DNA of 64,000 nucleotides from Stercorarius parasiticus (lineage: Eukaryota; Chordata; Aves; Charadriiformes; Stercorariidae): positions 5,887 through 69,886 of the forward strand of contig VWZL01004999.1 in NCBI GenBank assembly GCA_013396915.1, in the 5' to 3' direction. Below the pieces are notes generated by a model that worked only from the letters and a program-made list of their open reading frames with translations, was not told the origin of the DNA and did no database searches. Position numbers and translations under genes: made by a program. Below are positions 46,101-58,812 of this stretch, in pieces. Position 1 is the first letter of the stretch. Every line of letters starts with the position of its first letter.

Positions 46101-49100
46101 ACCTGATTGGCAAATAGGATTTATTCATACAGGTAAGATGTTCTGTGCTTTAGAGAACCTGACCTAACACACCCTGCTGTTTGCTTTGTTACAATTTATT
46201 AGTTCAATGAACTACAGAAAAATCTGTAAATTATATTTAACTGTATAGATAAGTAACTGTTCTCAAAAAGAAATGCTCATAAAAGTTTTTCTTCTTAGAA
46301 TGTCAATATTTTTCAGAAAAGACCCATCAGGACTTTTAAACTTTTAAATGCACTAGCCTTATAAATGGAGACACTTCTTCTAAAATGCATACTTAAGAAA
46401 ACCTGATATTATTAGTAAATATTTTGTATCTCAAATAAAGATCCATTCCTTTAAAGAATAGGTCTCAGGCTGTATGAATAAAAAATATTATCGCACAAAT
46501 TTAGGATGTAAAAAAAGGATTACTTCTATTACAGTGTGCCTTGGCGCATGATCATTTAAATGTGAAGCCCTCAGAAGTCAGCAAGCAGTTTTAAAATATC
46601 ACATAACCTTTATTTTGCCAGATGCTTACACGCCCTTACCTAGTTTAGCCACAAGAAGCCCTGGTACTAGGTGGAGATCTCTCTCACTTACTAAAACTGA
46701 AATTTCACTTCATTTCTGTATGCAAATTTCAAGTGCAGAAAGACATGTCTATTTACTGGAAGCTTCTACTTGGTGAATGTGCAGATAAGGAGTGCTTCTG
46801 ACAGGTCATTCACTCCAAAGAGTCAGGCTTTGCAGCCACTGGGCTCTTGCAATCAACTGGACGTCAGTTTGAGTGTGAGACCGTGGTGGACCCTCATAAT
46901 CTCAGCTCATGCAAGCCACGAGTGGGGCTGCGTGAGGAGAGCCCTGGCCCGCAGAGCAGGGGAAGTTCCTGTGCTGCTCCACTTGACGCTGCTGTGGCCA
47001 TACCTGGAACATTGTCTCCAGATGTGGGCAACCCCATTCAGGGGGTATTGAGAGAAGCTGAAGAGGGTCCAGCAGAGGGTGGACCTGGTCAGGATCTGGA
47101 GGGGCCGAAGAGGCTAAGGAGGCGAACAAGAAGCTAAAGGAGAACGAATAGCAGCCTACAACTGCTCGTAGGCTACTTTGACAATGGAGTTGAACTCTGC
47201 TTGGTTTGTTTTTCTGCTAGAGGAAAGGTCTTGTATGTAACCATTTATGAATCATAATCAGGTGACTCTCAAATTATTATTGATTAAACTAGAAAGCAAA
47301 AACTGAGTCTTTCATTAGAAAATGGATTTCCAGGCTATATTTATCCTTGCTTGTATTTTTGGAACACTTTCCTCCTTTTGAACATCTGTTTTGAAGCATA
47401 TGCACTGTAATAGCACCTGGTAGCCCACCAAAGCACGTGCACAGATAGTACCAGCTACTAACTGCTCCCCAAAAACCTCTGCTAGAGGATCCAAGAATCA
47501 TCTCTTCCTTGTAACCCAGAGCACCTGACTGACAGCTGAAGTCTAACTGATTGTGTAACAACCTGGCATTGACTTTCCCATTGGAACAGGACCACAACAA
47601 ATCCATTTCAATCACTTTTCTGGATGCAGCCTCCTAAACTTACAGCTGCAGATTTTTTTTTTTTTATTACGATGTTGTGTTAAACATTATTTAACTCAGT
47701 TTGTCCAGTCTATCAAGTTTATCCCAATAGTTTTCAATGAGTGAGCTTTCCTTACCATCAGACTGCAAACTTACACATTCTTTGCAACTCTGCCACCCAT
47801 GATTTTTATATCTTTTTCTTTATCCTCATAAAATACATTGAGTAGACTTTGAGATAAGAACAGCATTTGAGAGAACTCCAAGAAACTCTGCATAATTTGA
47901 CCAAATCAAATCCCTTTCTCACGCATAAGAAAAATCTAAAAAAAAAGAGGTGGGCACTGGATCTGTAAAGGGACTTTCATTCTCAAATCCAAATTTTACA
48001 TATTTAAAACACCTACTCAATTACTAGAGAACCTTGGCAGAAGTTCAGCTCCCTGCATGTTTATCTTTCACGTGCACCAGATCTTGATGGCAGCTATCCT
48101 TTAGCAGGACAAATTAACTATGCCCCCCACTCACATTTTTAAGTATCTGCTCCAGTAAATTGCATCTAATGGTCTGAAGCTTGCACAAAATGCAGCCAGG
48201 AGGAGATGGACATGTTCTACTTCTCCATAGCCTAGTGATTTGAAGTCTTGCCTAAAGTGTGAGAATCTGCCGCTTGGAGCATTTATCTGCCAACTTTGCA
48301 GTGGTGATTAAACCCAGCTCACTCACCTCCATGGTGAGAGTTTTAACCATGCGGTGCTTTCCCTCATGCCCATCTTGAAACTACTTCTTTTTCAGACATT
48401 CCTGGCCAAGAGCAAGACCAGCATAAAGTCTGTCAAAGGGAGGGATGCGGGTATTAGCCATCCTTCAGCAGACATTTCAATGTGTCACAGAGTCAGATAG
48501 TGCCAAAGGGAGAGCTTGTGATGCTTGCCACAGAGCGTCCCATCACCTTGGAGATGAGACCCTCACTTTGAGAATCAGCTTAGAATTCCTGCTCCAAATG
48601 GGAGGAAGCATTGAAACCTCTTCACGTAGAGCGGGACATGCTGTTAAGTGTGTTTGGCATGTGGAAGCTGTCCTGTCCAAAGCAGTTTTGGGCCCAGTCC
48701 ACGTAGGAGAGAGCTCCTTCTAGCTTGCAGGGAAGGATCTAACTCCCAGAAACGGTGGACTGAGCAGCACCTTGTGTCATCGCTCTATCCTTTCGCTACT
48801 TTGGGCAGTTCTCAGCTCACCATGCTAGGATCCCTGACTCTCCTCCATTATCTGTAAAGAAATTCAGGGCATCTCAGCAAGGGTCCACTATGCAGTAGAG
48901 AACCTTAACGCTAATCGTTGCTATACTTACACTGAGCTTAACTCTGTTTCGTGAACATTGCTCAACAGGTCCGTCACACTTCAGGACTTTTCCCTGAATT
49001 TCCTACCAAGTTTTTTAAAAATTACAGAACTAATTCTGTTGAAAAATGACATTTTCTCCCATTCGGGAGAAAATACTCCCATATGGTAAAAGTGACTCTC

Positions 49101-51246
49101 TCTTTTTTGAAGATTTTTTTGTAATACAAGACGACTCACCAATGGGATGTGTCTGTGCGAATTTTGGTCAGAACCTTAAAACTTCAAAGAAGGAACAAGC
49201 AACTGAAATTGTTCATACAAATTTGTAAAGCATGACAATACAGCTCAAGATCTTGTCTATTTTAATAGCAATAAAACCCATGTTAGTATATGTTAATGAT
49301 GAAGACAGAGAAATAATTGTCATCAGGGGGATATTTCTAGCATGTTCTATGTTGATATGAGGTCCAATATTGCTTAATACTATTTGGTGCTTTTTCAGTT
49401 TGTGTCAAAGTAAGTAGAAAAGTAATTGATAATAAAATCTGAAAACAACAGAAAGGTTAGCAAAGCAATAAATAAAGACAGCCATAATGACAGCCCTGTA
49501 AGTTCAAGCTTAGTTAAACAAAATGTGTTTGAGTATAACCAGATATAAGGGTGGAGGAAGGTGATACTGGGAGTTAAAAACAGTGAAGGAAAGATTATTT
49601 AAGAGATTTTTTGTCTCTTGTGTAACTGAAACAGCATAACTGAGGCTTGTAGTAATACTGGTGCCCATATTTTTTAAAGGAGTTGGAAACACTGGAGAAT
49701 GAACAGAAAAATGTCCACAAAAATAATTAGAGTTCTTTGGAAAGTTATAAGTGAGAGATTTAAAGGCGAAAGGACACTGAGAAATTACTTCATTATTGTG
49801 GCCAGTAACTTCATGTGAGAAAATATTGAATGCTAAAATCTATTCGACAAAGGTTTCACAAGAACCATCTAGATGTTAATGAGAACTTTCATTGGAAATT
49901 AAAGCCTGGTCTATTCAAATTCAAGGTTTTTCTTTAGACAGCATGATCAAGATACATTTTTGGATGTCTTCAAATGAAGATTTTATGTCTGTCTCCCTTT
50001 GCAAATAAATTATATCACCTCAGAAACTGGTTAAAATTCTAGGCAAACCCTTTGTGCTTTGTGTTATACAGGTTACAGTAGTACAAACAACCTCCAGGGT
50101 TGCATGAACATACAGTCTAAGGTAGTATTTTCTGTTAGACAGGTACTAAAGAGAACTCATTTTTATTTTGTAGATACAGTTCTTGTAAAAATATTAAAAA
50201 ATCTTTTTTTTCCATCATTTAACTGGATGCAGTCAGAGCACCATCATCAGTATTAATCTACATTTTAAGTAGAACATCTTCTAAAAATGCTCATTACACA
50301 AGTGTTTTTTCCTTAAGTAATTAAATGCATTAATTACTAATGAACCTGAAAGCATGAAAATAACATCTTACTCTGACCACAAGCATTTCCTATTTGCTCA
50401 TAGTGAGAAGATGTCATTCATATTAGCTGTGATCCTGAATTTTGACAAAATGCTTTCATGAATGAATTACATTTTTTCCAAGTAGTGGAAATTTTATTTC
50501 TTAAAAACAATTGGTTTAAATCATCTCCTTACCCTGAATATTGACTTAATCCTTTGTATTTTGCTACAGATATAGGAAGTGATCACAGATTGATGATGTA
50601 GTTCTGGGAAAATCACTACTGGAAAACTAAAAAGGAAGAGCAGGAGGGTTTTAGGAGTCCTTCAGTACTTCCTCCAGTGACAGTGACTGCACTTTTGACT
50701 GCAACTAGTTTTCTGATTTACTCGTTAATCTACTACTCCTTTTCCAGGAAGACACCATAAAATGCATTGATCTGATTTTTAGACTAGGTAGTAATTTGGT
50801 GGAGCATATTCTAACAGGGTTTTGATCATGCTCTTCATATTAAAAAAAAAAAAAAGAATATGCTTAATATGCTTATTGTTCAAAAATAAGCTATTTCTAT
50901 TTCTCATTCTGTTACTTAAAACAAGGGGACAGAACTGAGACACTACTCCATAGTGATACTGACTTAGGAGTAGCTTTGCTGATTTGTACCTCATGAGCAT
51001 CTCTTCCACCATCTGCAACTTTTCACCCTTCCCATGACTTCTGCATCCAGCATTTTATAGCATTCTCCTAGTATAATCCAGTGACAATTTTAAAAATGAA
51101 AGAGAGAGAGAGAGAGCACACAAGAGAAAACAGCGTACGCTCAAGAGATGATTAGATGTTTTACCTGGAACTGATGTCCGAGAAGGAACGTTTGGTCTTT
51201 CCCTTGGTAGCATTGCCACGTCTGCATATGTGATATCACCTGCCAT
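40105..51246 (-). CDS. Dual-ITIM inhibitory NK-receptor-like C-type lectin (KLRB1/B-NK-like), 266 aa, seven exons
   Basis: Exons in coding order: 51246-51165, 45143-45066, 43933-43835, 43012-42872, 41868-41717, 40997-40885, 40240-40105. All are GT-AG, phases 1,1,1,1,0,2 agree, and the join of 801 nt is one open frame. The tail has two ITIMs, 'ITYADV' (Y7) and 'ITYAEL' (Y33). An uncharged helix spans 62-84, so signalling should go through SHP-type phosphatases, not a charged adaptor. The stalk (87-133) has N104 and N108 glycosylation sites and C129 for dimerisation. CTLD cysteines: C140-C151, C168-C257, C235-C249; 'WIGL' is present and the end reads 'KKWICKKK'. The segment 'FIDSKEKDTKYIWIGL' is reminiscent of NKR-P1. 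The usual WxWxNG after WIGL is missing. The 5.9-kb tail intron is an inference; exon 2 also has an ATG and could start a shorter form. Confidence 0.85.
46875..47135 (+). mobile_element. Old CR1 LINE fragment in intron 1 of the ITIM receptor
   Basis: Weak but recognisable CR1 reverse-transcriptase relic: 'ggccatacctggaacattgt', 'ctccagatgtgggcaacccc' and 'gaagagggtccagcagaggg'. Strongly diverged, with no 3' tail. It lies in the large intron separating the two ITIM exons, opposite in strand to the gene. Confidence 0.65.
48300..48362 (-). repeat. tRNA-like SINE-type relic
   Basis: On the minus strand it reads 'gcatggttaaaactctcacc', an arm CTCAC / GTGAG around a 7-base loop, then 'gggtttaatcacc', which resembles a pol III B box (GGTTCGAATCC). 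It looks like a decayed tRNA-derived SINE rather than a working tRNA. A related form is at 61458-61523. Confidence 0.3.
51100..51116. repeat. (GA)n microsatellite
   Basis: About eight GA units, in intron 1 of the ITIM receptor, 49 bases downstream (in gene sense) of the exon 1 donor. In gene sense it is a pyrimidine (CT)n tract. Confidence 0.9.
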
Positions 51247-53862
51247 TGATGAGCAAGTCCCTCTGAGTTATGGAAAGAGCTGGTTTAATACAGTGGCTTG
51301 CATCCTGTATTAGCTTTGCCTGCCTCCAGAAGTATACATACGCTGTGCTATGGCTCTGAGGAAGGCTGAGAAACAGATTAAAGGAAGGAAGTTACTTTTT
51401 TCAATACAGCTTCAAAGCCTATTTTCAGCCATCATTCCGTCTCTTCTTATATGATCTCTTGCCCTTCAGAATACAGAAGAAAATGAAGATTTAAAAACAA
51501 TCTTTTTATTTATACCAAAAAAAAAAAAAAAAGAATTGGCCAAAGCAAGTCCTGTACAAGGACCCTATACAAGTCCTGTATAGGGTACCCTGTACCCTAC
51601 ACAAAAGCTTTGCTGGTCCTCGTGAGAATCATGAGAATAGCTAAAGTAGTACCATCTGCGTTGTGGATGTATTATGCTCGTGTGCATGATCTTACATAGC
51701 CTATTCACCTAAAAGGAAGATAAGCAAGATATATATCAGTATAAGATGTCTTGGGGCTAATGTAACTGCAACCACAGTTAGAGCTATAAAAATGTAACTC
51801 AAATTTTAACCTGCCCCATCCAACAAGTACTATAATGGTTTAACAACTGAATTTAGATTACATAAATGATGCATTAAATTGAACTCAAAATAAAATTAAA
51901 AGTAATATGATCAATTCCTTTTAAAAGAATGTTTCAATACTTTACTGTAACAGTAGTTACGAGGACCAGAGCTGCTGCTCCTAAGTTGCTTGACCCAGCA
52001 ACCCCACAGACATAAAGCCTGAGTTGCCTTTAACTCTTTGTTCATGACCCATGTGTTTGCTGCAGGATATTTTGATGACAGTTGTTTTGTCTTCTATTAT
52101 GGAAAAAAAAAAAATGCAAAAAACCCAACACCACCCCCCCCTAAAAAACCCAAAGCCCTACAGATTTGAATTGAAATTTAAAGCCCTTCTAAAACCTTAA
52201 AATACATTTCAGAACACACAAATACAAAGTCCTGTGCATGCACAGTCCTCAAATTTCCTGCTAAGGGCTAGGCTGTTGGTTTTGGGCTTTATTCCCACTT
52301 AGAAAATTCCTTTAGAGTTTGACACAAATAGGCTCTACAAACCTACACGGCTCAACTGAAAATACTGTTTCTATTCTGTGACATAGCTTATTCACCTTTT
52401 CTGTTACATTCAATGGGACTTACAACACTCTAGATTAAAATGAAAAAAGTTTGGTTTTGTGATCTTGTATTACTGATCTTTTCCCTTCCTACTTTAAACA
52501 TTGGTAACAGTGTTAAGTGGAGAAACAAAAAGGTTTAGGGAAAAAAATGAACTTTTGATAGTCATGGAACAGATTACTCAGAAGTGCCGCTCAGGTGCAA
52601 TTTATATGCAACATATCTAAATAATTGTTGCTCTATCATCAGCCACAAAGTGTTCAGTATGCAGATGTGGATACTGTTAACTGGATACCGATAAGGTTTG
52701 TTTCATGGAAACCTACGTACCAGCCATATGACTGGTGCTAAGGTAAGACAAAACTTTTGTCCTCTGATTGAATCAGTTTCCATTGCTTTCTCCTGTACTT
52801 CTAACCATCCTTTACAGCAGGATACTTAGGCTTTGAAATGGAAATAATTAAAAAAAAAAAAACACCCAAAAGTAACCCCAAACCAAAATGCACTTTCCTT
52901 ATTTGTTTTTTTTTTTAAACATTAGTCCATAAAGGAGAGCAAAAAGGCCAAATGGGTTGCTTGAACTCTCAGTCTCTTTTTCCATCACTGCATGTACACC
53001 GAAGCAGTCTTTTCTCACATCACTCCCTCCTAAATGATTCAAAACCATCAAGATGTAATCATATATAGTCAGTGTAAGCAAGGGCCCTTTTGAGCTAGTG
53101 GAAAAAAAACAGTGTTTCTATTTTAAAGGAACATGCCTCTCCTCTCCTCTGAAAAACACATTTTCAGACACAAGAACAACCTCAGTAAGTGTGCAGTGCA
53201 CGCCAGGCAATTACATCCTTTGTGACCTAGCAGATTCTCACTTGCCTGAAGAAAATGACGAATGCACACAGTTATTTTCCAGAGCAAACTTAAAAAATAG
53301 CCATAAGCAGTTCTCATTTTGGATTTGAAGTTTATGCGCTGTGCTCATGGTTAGGACTGATAATGAAAAGGAAGGTGAATTTTAATTTCTAGAAGGAATA
53401 GGTGAGTAGAAGCTTTTGCAAGGCATTTCTCTTTAATTCCTTCTATCCTACTGGGGAACCATGACTTTTTCTTACTTTTAAAACAGATATTGCACTGTTA
53501 CAGAATTTGCATTTGATAAATATTTTCTTTAGTGTTATCAATTTTAACTCTGTAAGCATTTTCATTACTTTCTTTGTTTTCATTATAAATTCTAGCTTTA
53601 TTTATGAATACCCAGATGTGGGTCACCAAATCTGACCCACTGATCTCTCAGTGCCAATAGCACTTTCAGAAGAAAAAATCCAGGCTGTTATAGGAAAATG
53701 CTATCATAGAATCAAGAGATATCTGTTAGCAAAATGTCCCACTGCTCATAAAGACAATGGAAAGCCCCATCTTTCCTGCCAGTGTGTCTGGGGATGGCAG
53801 TTCCACTTAGATCAAGGAGTCAGGTTTCCAGGGCTAAGCAGCAATCCCAGCCTGCACATCGC
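51247..53862. other. Upstream region of the ITIM receptor
   Basis: The promoter and 5' UTR of the minus-strand receptor should lie here; no convincing TATA box or CpG island was seen, in contrast to the CLEC2-like gene. It holds poly-A runs (about 51519-51534, 52101-52113, 52850-52862) and a small hairpin at 51562-51586. No other gene is supported. Confidence 0.45.
51562..51586. other. Perfect 10-bp hairpin upstream of the ITIM receptor
   Basis: Arms 'accctataca' (51562-51571) and 'tgtatagggt' (51577-51586) are exact complements around the 5-base loop AGTCC. Short direct repeats of 'aagtcctgta' surround it. It lies about 320 bp upstream of the receptor start codon. Function, if any, is unknown. 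Confidence 0.6.
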
Positions 53863-54135
53863 AGGATCATGGAGTCACCTGGGGAGGAAGGGACTTCTGG
53901 AGGCCTCTAGTCCCACCCCCGCTCAAAGCAGGGCTGATTCCACAGCTAAGTCAGGTCACTCAGGGCTTTGTCCAGGGAGGTTTTAGAAACCTCCATGGGC
54001 AGAGATCCCACGGCCTCCCTGGCCACCTGTTGCAGTGCTGCGCCACTCTCATGAAGGAAGAAATTTTTTCCTTCTGCCCAGTCACAGTCTCTGGGCTGCA
54101 ACTCGTACCCATTGCATTGCTTCCTGTCCTCTGGC
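53863..54135 (-). mobile_element. CR1 LINE 3' fragment, minus strand
   Basis: Antisense CR1 tail: 'atcatggagtcacctgggga', 'cccacccccgctcaaagcag', 'cagggctttgtccagggagg', 'cggcctccctggcc'. Clearly CR1, moderately diverged. Confidence 0.85.
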
Positions 54136-57100
54136 TTCTCCGTAACCCTCTTGTATGTTATCTAACAGAATACTGCAGGCAAGCTAACAGGCTAACGTTA
54201 AATTTTATAGAGCAAGCCTCTTTCACTGTGTGCCATGTGTCTTAAAATAAATTGTTGGTATTGCTTGTAAACTCTGCTAAACAGAGTTCTTCTGGTTTGT
54301 TTAGACAGTGTCGCAGCTGCACTTTAATCACATTAATATCTCCAGAACCTGAACATGCCTTTTGTGACAACGTGCTGCTGTCCACTGGTGTATTTTGCAG
54401 AATAAATGCTTCAGAAGCAGAGCCTGGCTCAGCCTAGTCATTCCCCCACTATCATCTTTTCACATTCAGATGTCATAGTCTTTTTTGGTTTGTTAATCCT
54501 GGGGGAAAAAAGTCACCCAAATATCAAAATGCTTCTTCACAAACTGCAATCTGGGTTGAGCCTCCATATGGTTTAACTTCTCCCAGAATCCACCATCACC
54601 TCATGCCTTTTGTATTCACCAGGTAGAGCCTTACCTCAACCCTCTTCTTTCCTCCTAGCCACCTGATTAATACGTTTAGCTTAGAGTACATGAATGCTGG
54701 TGAGGCCAGGAAAACAGCAGGGCTTGCTGTGTATGTCAGCCACATACCAGGGAGGGCAGGAGTGATTTTTTAGCCTTGAGTTTTCATCCTGTTTGCCAGA
54801 GCATGGAGATATCTGTCAGTTCAGACTTTCTTGCAGCATCTGTGAGGAAAGATGGTGGGGTTGTTTTCTAGGATTCCTCTGCACATCATTTAGGGTTCAG
54901 CAATCTGAAGCTTCAGTGGCTCTGTTGAGGTAGGCAAATGAATGCAAGCTCACATTTTTCCCCATCTTGACACATGCTCCTGATTGCACATAGACTCTCC
55001 GCTTCTAACTGTCATGCCTGAGTGGCGTCGCTTAGTAATGTTCTGGTGTTAGCACAGTTACCAGTTCCAGTCATGCACAGAGTAAATGTGATAACAACTG
55101 CAGATGACATCCCTTCTGTGGGTGTGACAGTGTGTGCTTCATTGCGTGCGAAGGTAAAAGTAGACTGAAAACAGCGACGTGGGCTGCAAAGCAGAATTCA
55201 GCACCTTCTGCAACAGAACAGGCCACCCAGCCCAGGGCTCCAGCTGCCCCATGGTGCACATTTTGAAGAACTTGAACTGCTGCTCTGAAAACGAAATGGA
55301 CTTTTCCACTTCCCAAAGGCTGAGCTGCAACACAGAGACTTCCGAGCTAAACTGAGTGAATCCCATGAGTACATCTCCAGTTTGGGTTTCGATTCTAAAC
55401 TCTGTGTCACAGCAGAGCCTGTATGTACAATGAGGTGCAAGAGTGGCACCCAGAAGACATGATCAGAGCTAGGGCTACAACTAAAGACACTTCCTGCCAT
55501 AAATGAAAGTCTATGCATTGTTATCCCACACTGCAGCAAAAAAGATGTCATCTAAACAGAGCAAACCCATGAACTTACCAAGAAAAAGGAAAAAAACAAC
55601 CAACCAAACAAACAAACAAACAAAACACCAAACCAAAAAAAATTGCTCAGTGCACCAGCAGTGCCTGCAGATTGCAAGCTGAATATTTCCATGCCGGCAG
55701 CCTCATGATCAGCAAGGTGGGACTTGGAGTAGGTGAGATGCAAACAGGCCTGTTAGATGGGTTTCTTCCCTATGAAGGGGTTTTGGGGCATGTCAACTCT
55801 TTCTGAACTTCAGGTTAATTCCCAAAGATGTTGCTCTGCAGATTATTTATTCTGAGTGCCGTGTATCCCCTTGGATGCATTTTTCAATGCTAAGCAGTGG
55901 TGGAGTGAATATGTGGGCAGGAGAATGTGCTCAGTCTCATGAACAGTTTGGTGATGACATGTCAGGAAGGAGCTAGTGAACACCCCTTCCAGCACACTGC
56001 CATGTTGCCTTCTTTCCTTTCCTGCACTTTTGCATACTGACTTAGTTTTTCTTCAAAGAATCGAAGCAGTGAGCCTGCTGGGACCACTTCCATAGGTAGC
56101 ATGTTCTTGGTGATGTTATAAGGTATGTTCTGGTCTTCTGGAACCCTGTATCTGTGACTTGGAGAATAACTGGTGGGGGAAAAGTGGTATATCTCTCTGC
56201 AGACCATATGTCTACGCAACAGCACCTAGTGCTTTGGACAACAGAGGATGTTCTCTGCAAGGTGAGACATAGCAGAGGTACTGGTACAGTTGCAGATCAC
56301 CCTGGCATCACCACAGCACTGTGGTTGAATGAACACATCCTGGTTTGATGCAACTACACGGTAACACAATGTTCTGGATGCCTCCTTAGAGCACAGTACA
56401 GCACTGCATCCACCATGTGGACTTGCAGGTTGAAGTCTATTCGTTTAGGTCTTCCATGATGTGCTCTATTCTGCCATACAGGCATAGCCTTCCTTCCTTC
56501 AGGTCTAATTCTTACCCTCGTGTATGATAAAGTGTTGTCTTTTGGGTAGTATTTTAACTTGTGAATCTGAGACCACTTATCAAAGAAGGGCATGTCACTA
56601 TTCCCAGGACTCAATTGGAAGGGAAGAAGTAAAAGGACTTGCCCAGGAGTACTCAGCAGGCCAGAGGCTGGAAGACTGCTCAGCACTCTGATCCCTCAGC
56701 ACAGCACTCCTTTCAGTAGCCAGGCTAATGATTGATGCATCGTATTTTTGTAGGTTGTTGTTTCATGAACTGTAAGACCTACATCCAGATACATCAGTTT
56801 CCTTCTTCCCACGTATTCTAGAACTCTTTCTGTAAATGCACTCACATGTAGAGTTAGACGTTCCTTGGCCATTAATGTACTTATTTACTGTCACGGAGCT
56901 TTTTGGCAATAATTTTCTTTCTGCTTATGAAATCGGAAGAAAAGGTGTTGTAAAAGCCTGAGCATCTATAAGTTGTGTGGATTGAATGGACAAAAGGTAT
57001 CTAGATCACAGACAGCTTATAATTATTCCAGAAGGTATTGGAATTAATATCCATTGAGCAGCTTTACAAACATTTTAGATTTGCCACTGAGCTACATTTA

Positions 57101-57160
57101 AGTTAATATTCCTAATATTTGCAGATAATAGGGACACGTGTATCTATAAGCAGTAACAGC
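54136..57160. other. Intergenic, no gene seen
   Basis: A pure AAAC-type microsatellite lies at about 55600-55624. Between about 55,071 and 55,551 all three minus-strand frames stay open for 75 codons or more, which reflects base composition; none shows a domain. Nothing else is supported. Confidence 0.45.
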
Positions 57161-57665
57161 ATTGTTGAATATGTCCAGTTCTGGGCTCCCTGGTTCAAGA
57201 AGGACAGGGAACTGCTGGAGAGGGTGCAGCAAAGGGCTACAAAGATGATTAGGGGACTGGACCATCTCTCTTATGAGGAGAGGCTGAGGGACTTGGGTCT
57301 TTTTAGTCTGGAGAAGAGAAGACTGAGGGGGCATCTTATCAATGCTTGCAAATAAAGGGTAGGTGTCAGGAGGATGGGGCCAGGCTCTTTTCAGTGGTGC
57401 CCAGTGACAGGACAAGAGGTAATGGGCACAAACTTGAACATAGGAAGTTCCATCCAAACATGAGGAGGAACTTCTTTACTTTGAGGGTGGCAGAGCACTG
57501 GAACAGGCTGTTCAGAGAGGTGGTGGAGTCTCCGTCTCTGGAGACGTTCAAAACCCGCCTGGACGCGTTCCTGTGCAACCTGCTCTAGGTGGCCCTGCTC
57601 TGGCAGGGGGGTTGGACTAGATGATCTCCAGAGGTCCCTTCCAACCCTACCATTCTGGGATTCTG
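57161..57665 (+). mobile_element. CR1 LINE 3' end, well preserved
   Basis: One of the longest copies: 'ccagttctgggctccctggt', 'gtgcagcaaagggctacaaa', 'tggagaagagaagactgagg', then 'ggttggactagatgatctcc' and 'attctgggattctgtga'. The reverse-transcriptase end is still readable in pieces (57119-57355 and 57346-57588), broken by a stop and a frame change. Confidence 0.94.
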
Positions 57666-58309
57666 TGAATCACAATATATGTACTGTGTCAGTGGTATAT
57701 ATGCTAACCTTCTCCAGACTGCAGCAATGAGCAAGACTGCATGGGAGTATCTCACCTAAGTCTAGTGATCTGAGTTATGCCTGGGTTAGAGTAACTGTTA
57801 ATGCCTCCTTCCATTAAGTGAAAGCAGCTCGGCCAGTCTAGGAGGAGACTAAATTCTAACTTTGTGTCTCAGATAAGGAGTCCTTTGGAACTACCTCTCT
57901 TTCCATCAGCTACAAAGACAGATTCAGCTTACAATATAAATTCAAAGGCAGGACAGATAAGCGTTTCCCCGATTTGCAAGTATCTCTGGATATGCTGCAA
58001 TCATTAGGGCAGAGATATGGAACTGAGATTAGATGAGATCTGACTGAGATCTCTGTTCTGCACCGACAAGCTAGGAAATGGGATATTCGTGTTTCAAAAT
58101 CTCTTAGAAATAGTATAAAAGTATGTATTACATACACAACACATATATACATGTGTAACACATAGTAGTACTAAGCCTAGAACAACTATTAGAAGACAGA
58201 AAAAGCCTGTGACTAGATATATCTGAACACAGAAGCAAGGAAAGCTAACGCACAAGGAAGGGCTGCACTGGCCAAAAAGAGCATAGCTATCAAGTGCTTA
58301 TTTCACTTT
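57666..58309. other. Intergenic, no gene seen
   Basis: AT-rich spacer between two CR1 copies, with no motif or frame of interest. Confidence 0.5.
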
Positions 58310-58812
58310 GTTCAGCATAGTCATGAGGCCACAGCTGAAGTACAGTGCCTCCTTTTCAGCGTGCTACTTCAAGAGACATGTTGACAATACCTCATGCAAA
58401 CCCAGTGGAGAGCCACTAAGGTGGTGAGGGGGTGTCAGAATCAGGGTCCAGACAGCCTGGAGAAGGAAAGATTAAGGGGAAGGGGGTCTAGTTTGCCACC
58501 GTCCACCACTTAATGGGGAGGGACGTATACAGCAGTTGGAGTCAGACTCTTCTCAGATGTGCAAAATAGGCAATGGGCACAAGCTGCACTGCTGCAGAAG
58601 GAAAAATTTCTTCCTTCGTAAGAGTGGTGCAGCACTGGAACAAGTGCCCAGAGAGGCAGTGTGATCACTATCCTTGGCTAAAGCCCACAGGGACAAGAGA
58701 GCTGCCCCAGGCGACATCGTCTAGTTTTGAAGTTAGCCATGCTATGAGCAGGAGGTTGGGCTAGAGACTTCCAGAGGTCCCTTCTTCCCCGATTTATTTG
58801 GTGGTTTTATGA
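58310..58812 (+). mobile_element. Diverged CR1 LINE fragment
   Basis: CR1 order is preserved but degraded: 'gaggccacagctgaagtaca', 'acagcctggagaaggaaaga', 'tgcagcactggaacaagtgc', 'gaggttgggctagagacttc'. It is older than the neighbouring copy at 57161-57665. Confidence 0.8.

Noticed and set aside
55071..55551. Three overlapping minus-strand frames of 75-117 codons
   Set aside because: Simultaneous openness in three frames points to composition, and none shows a domain.
57098..57588. Overlapping frames of 80-119 codons on both strands
   Set aside because: All lie within or antisense to the CR1 copy at 57161-57665.
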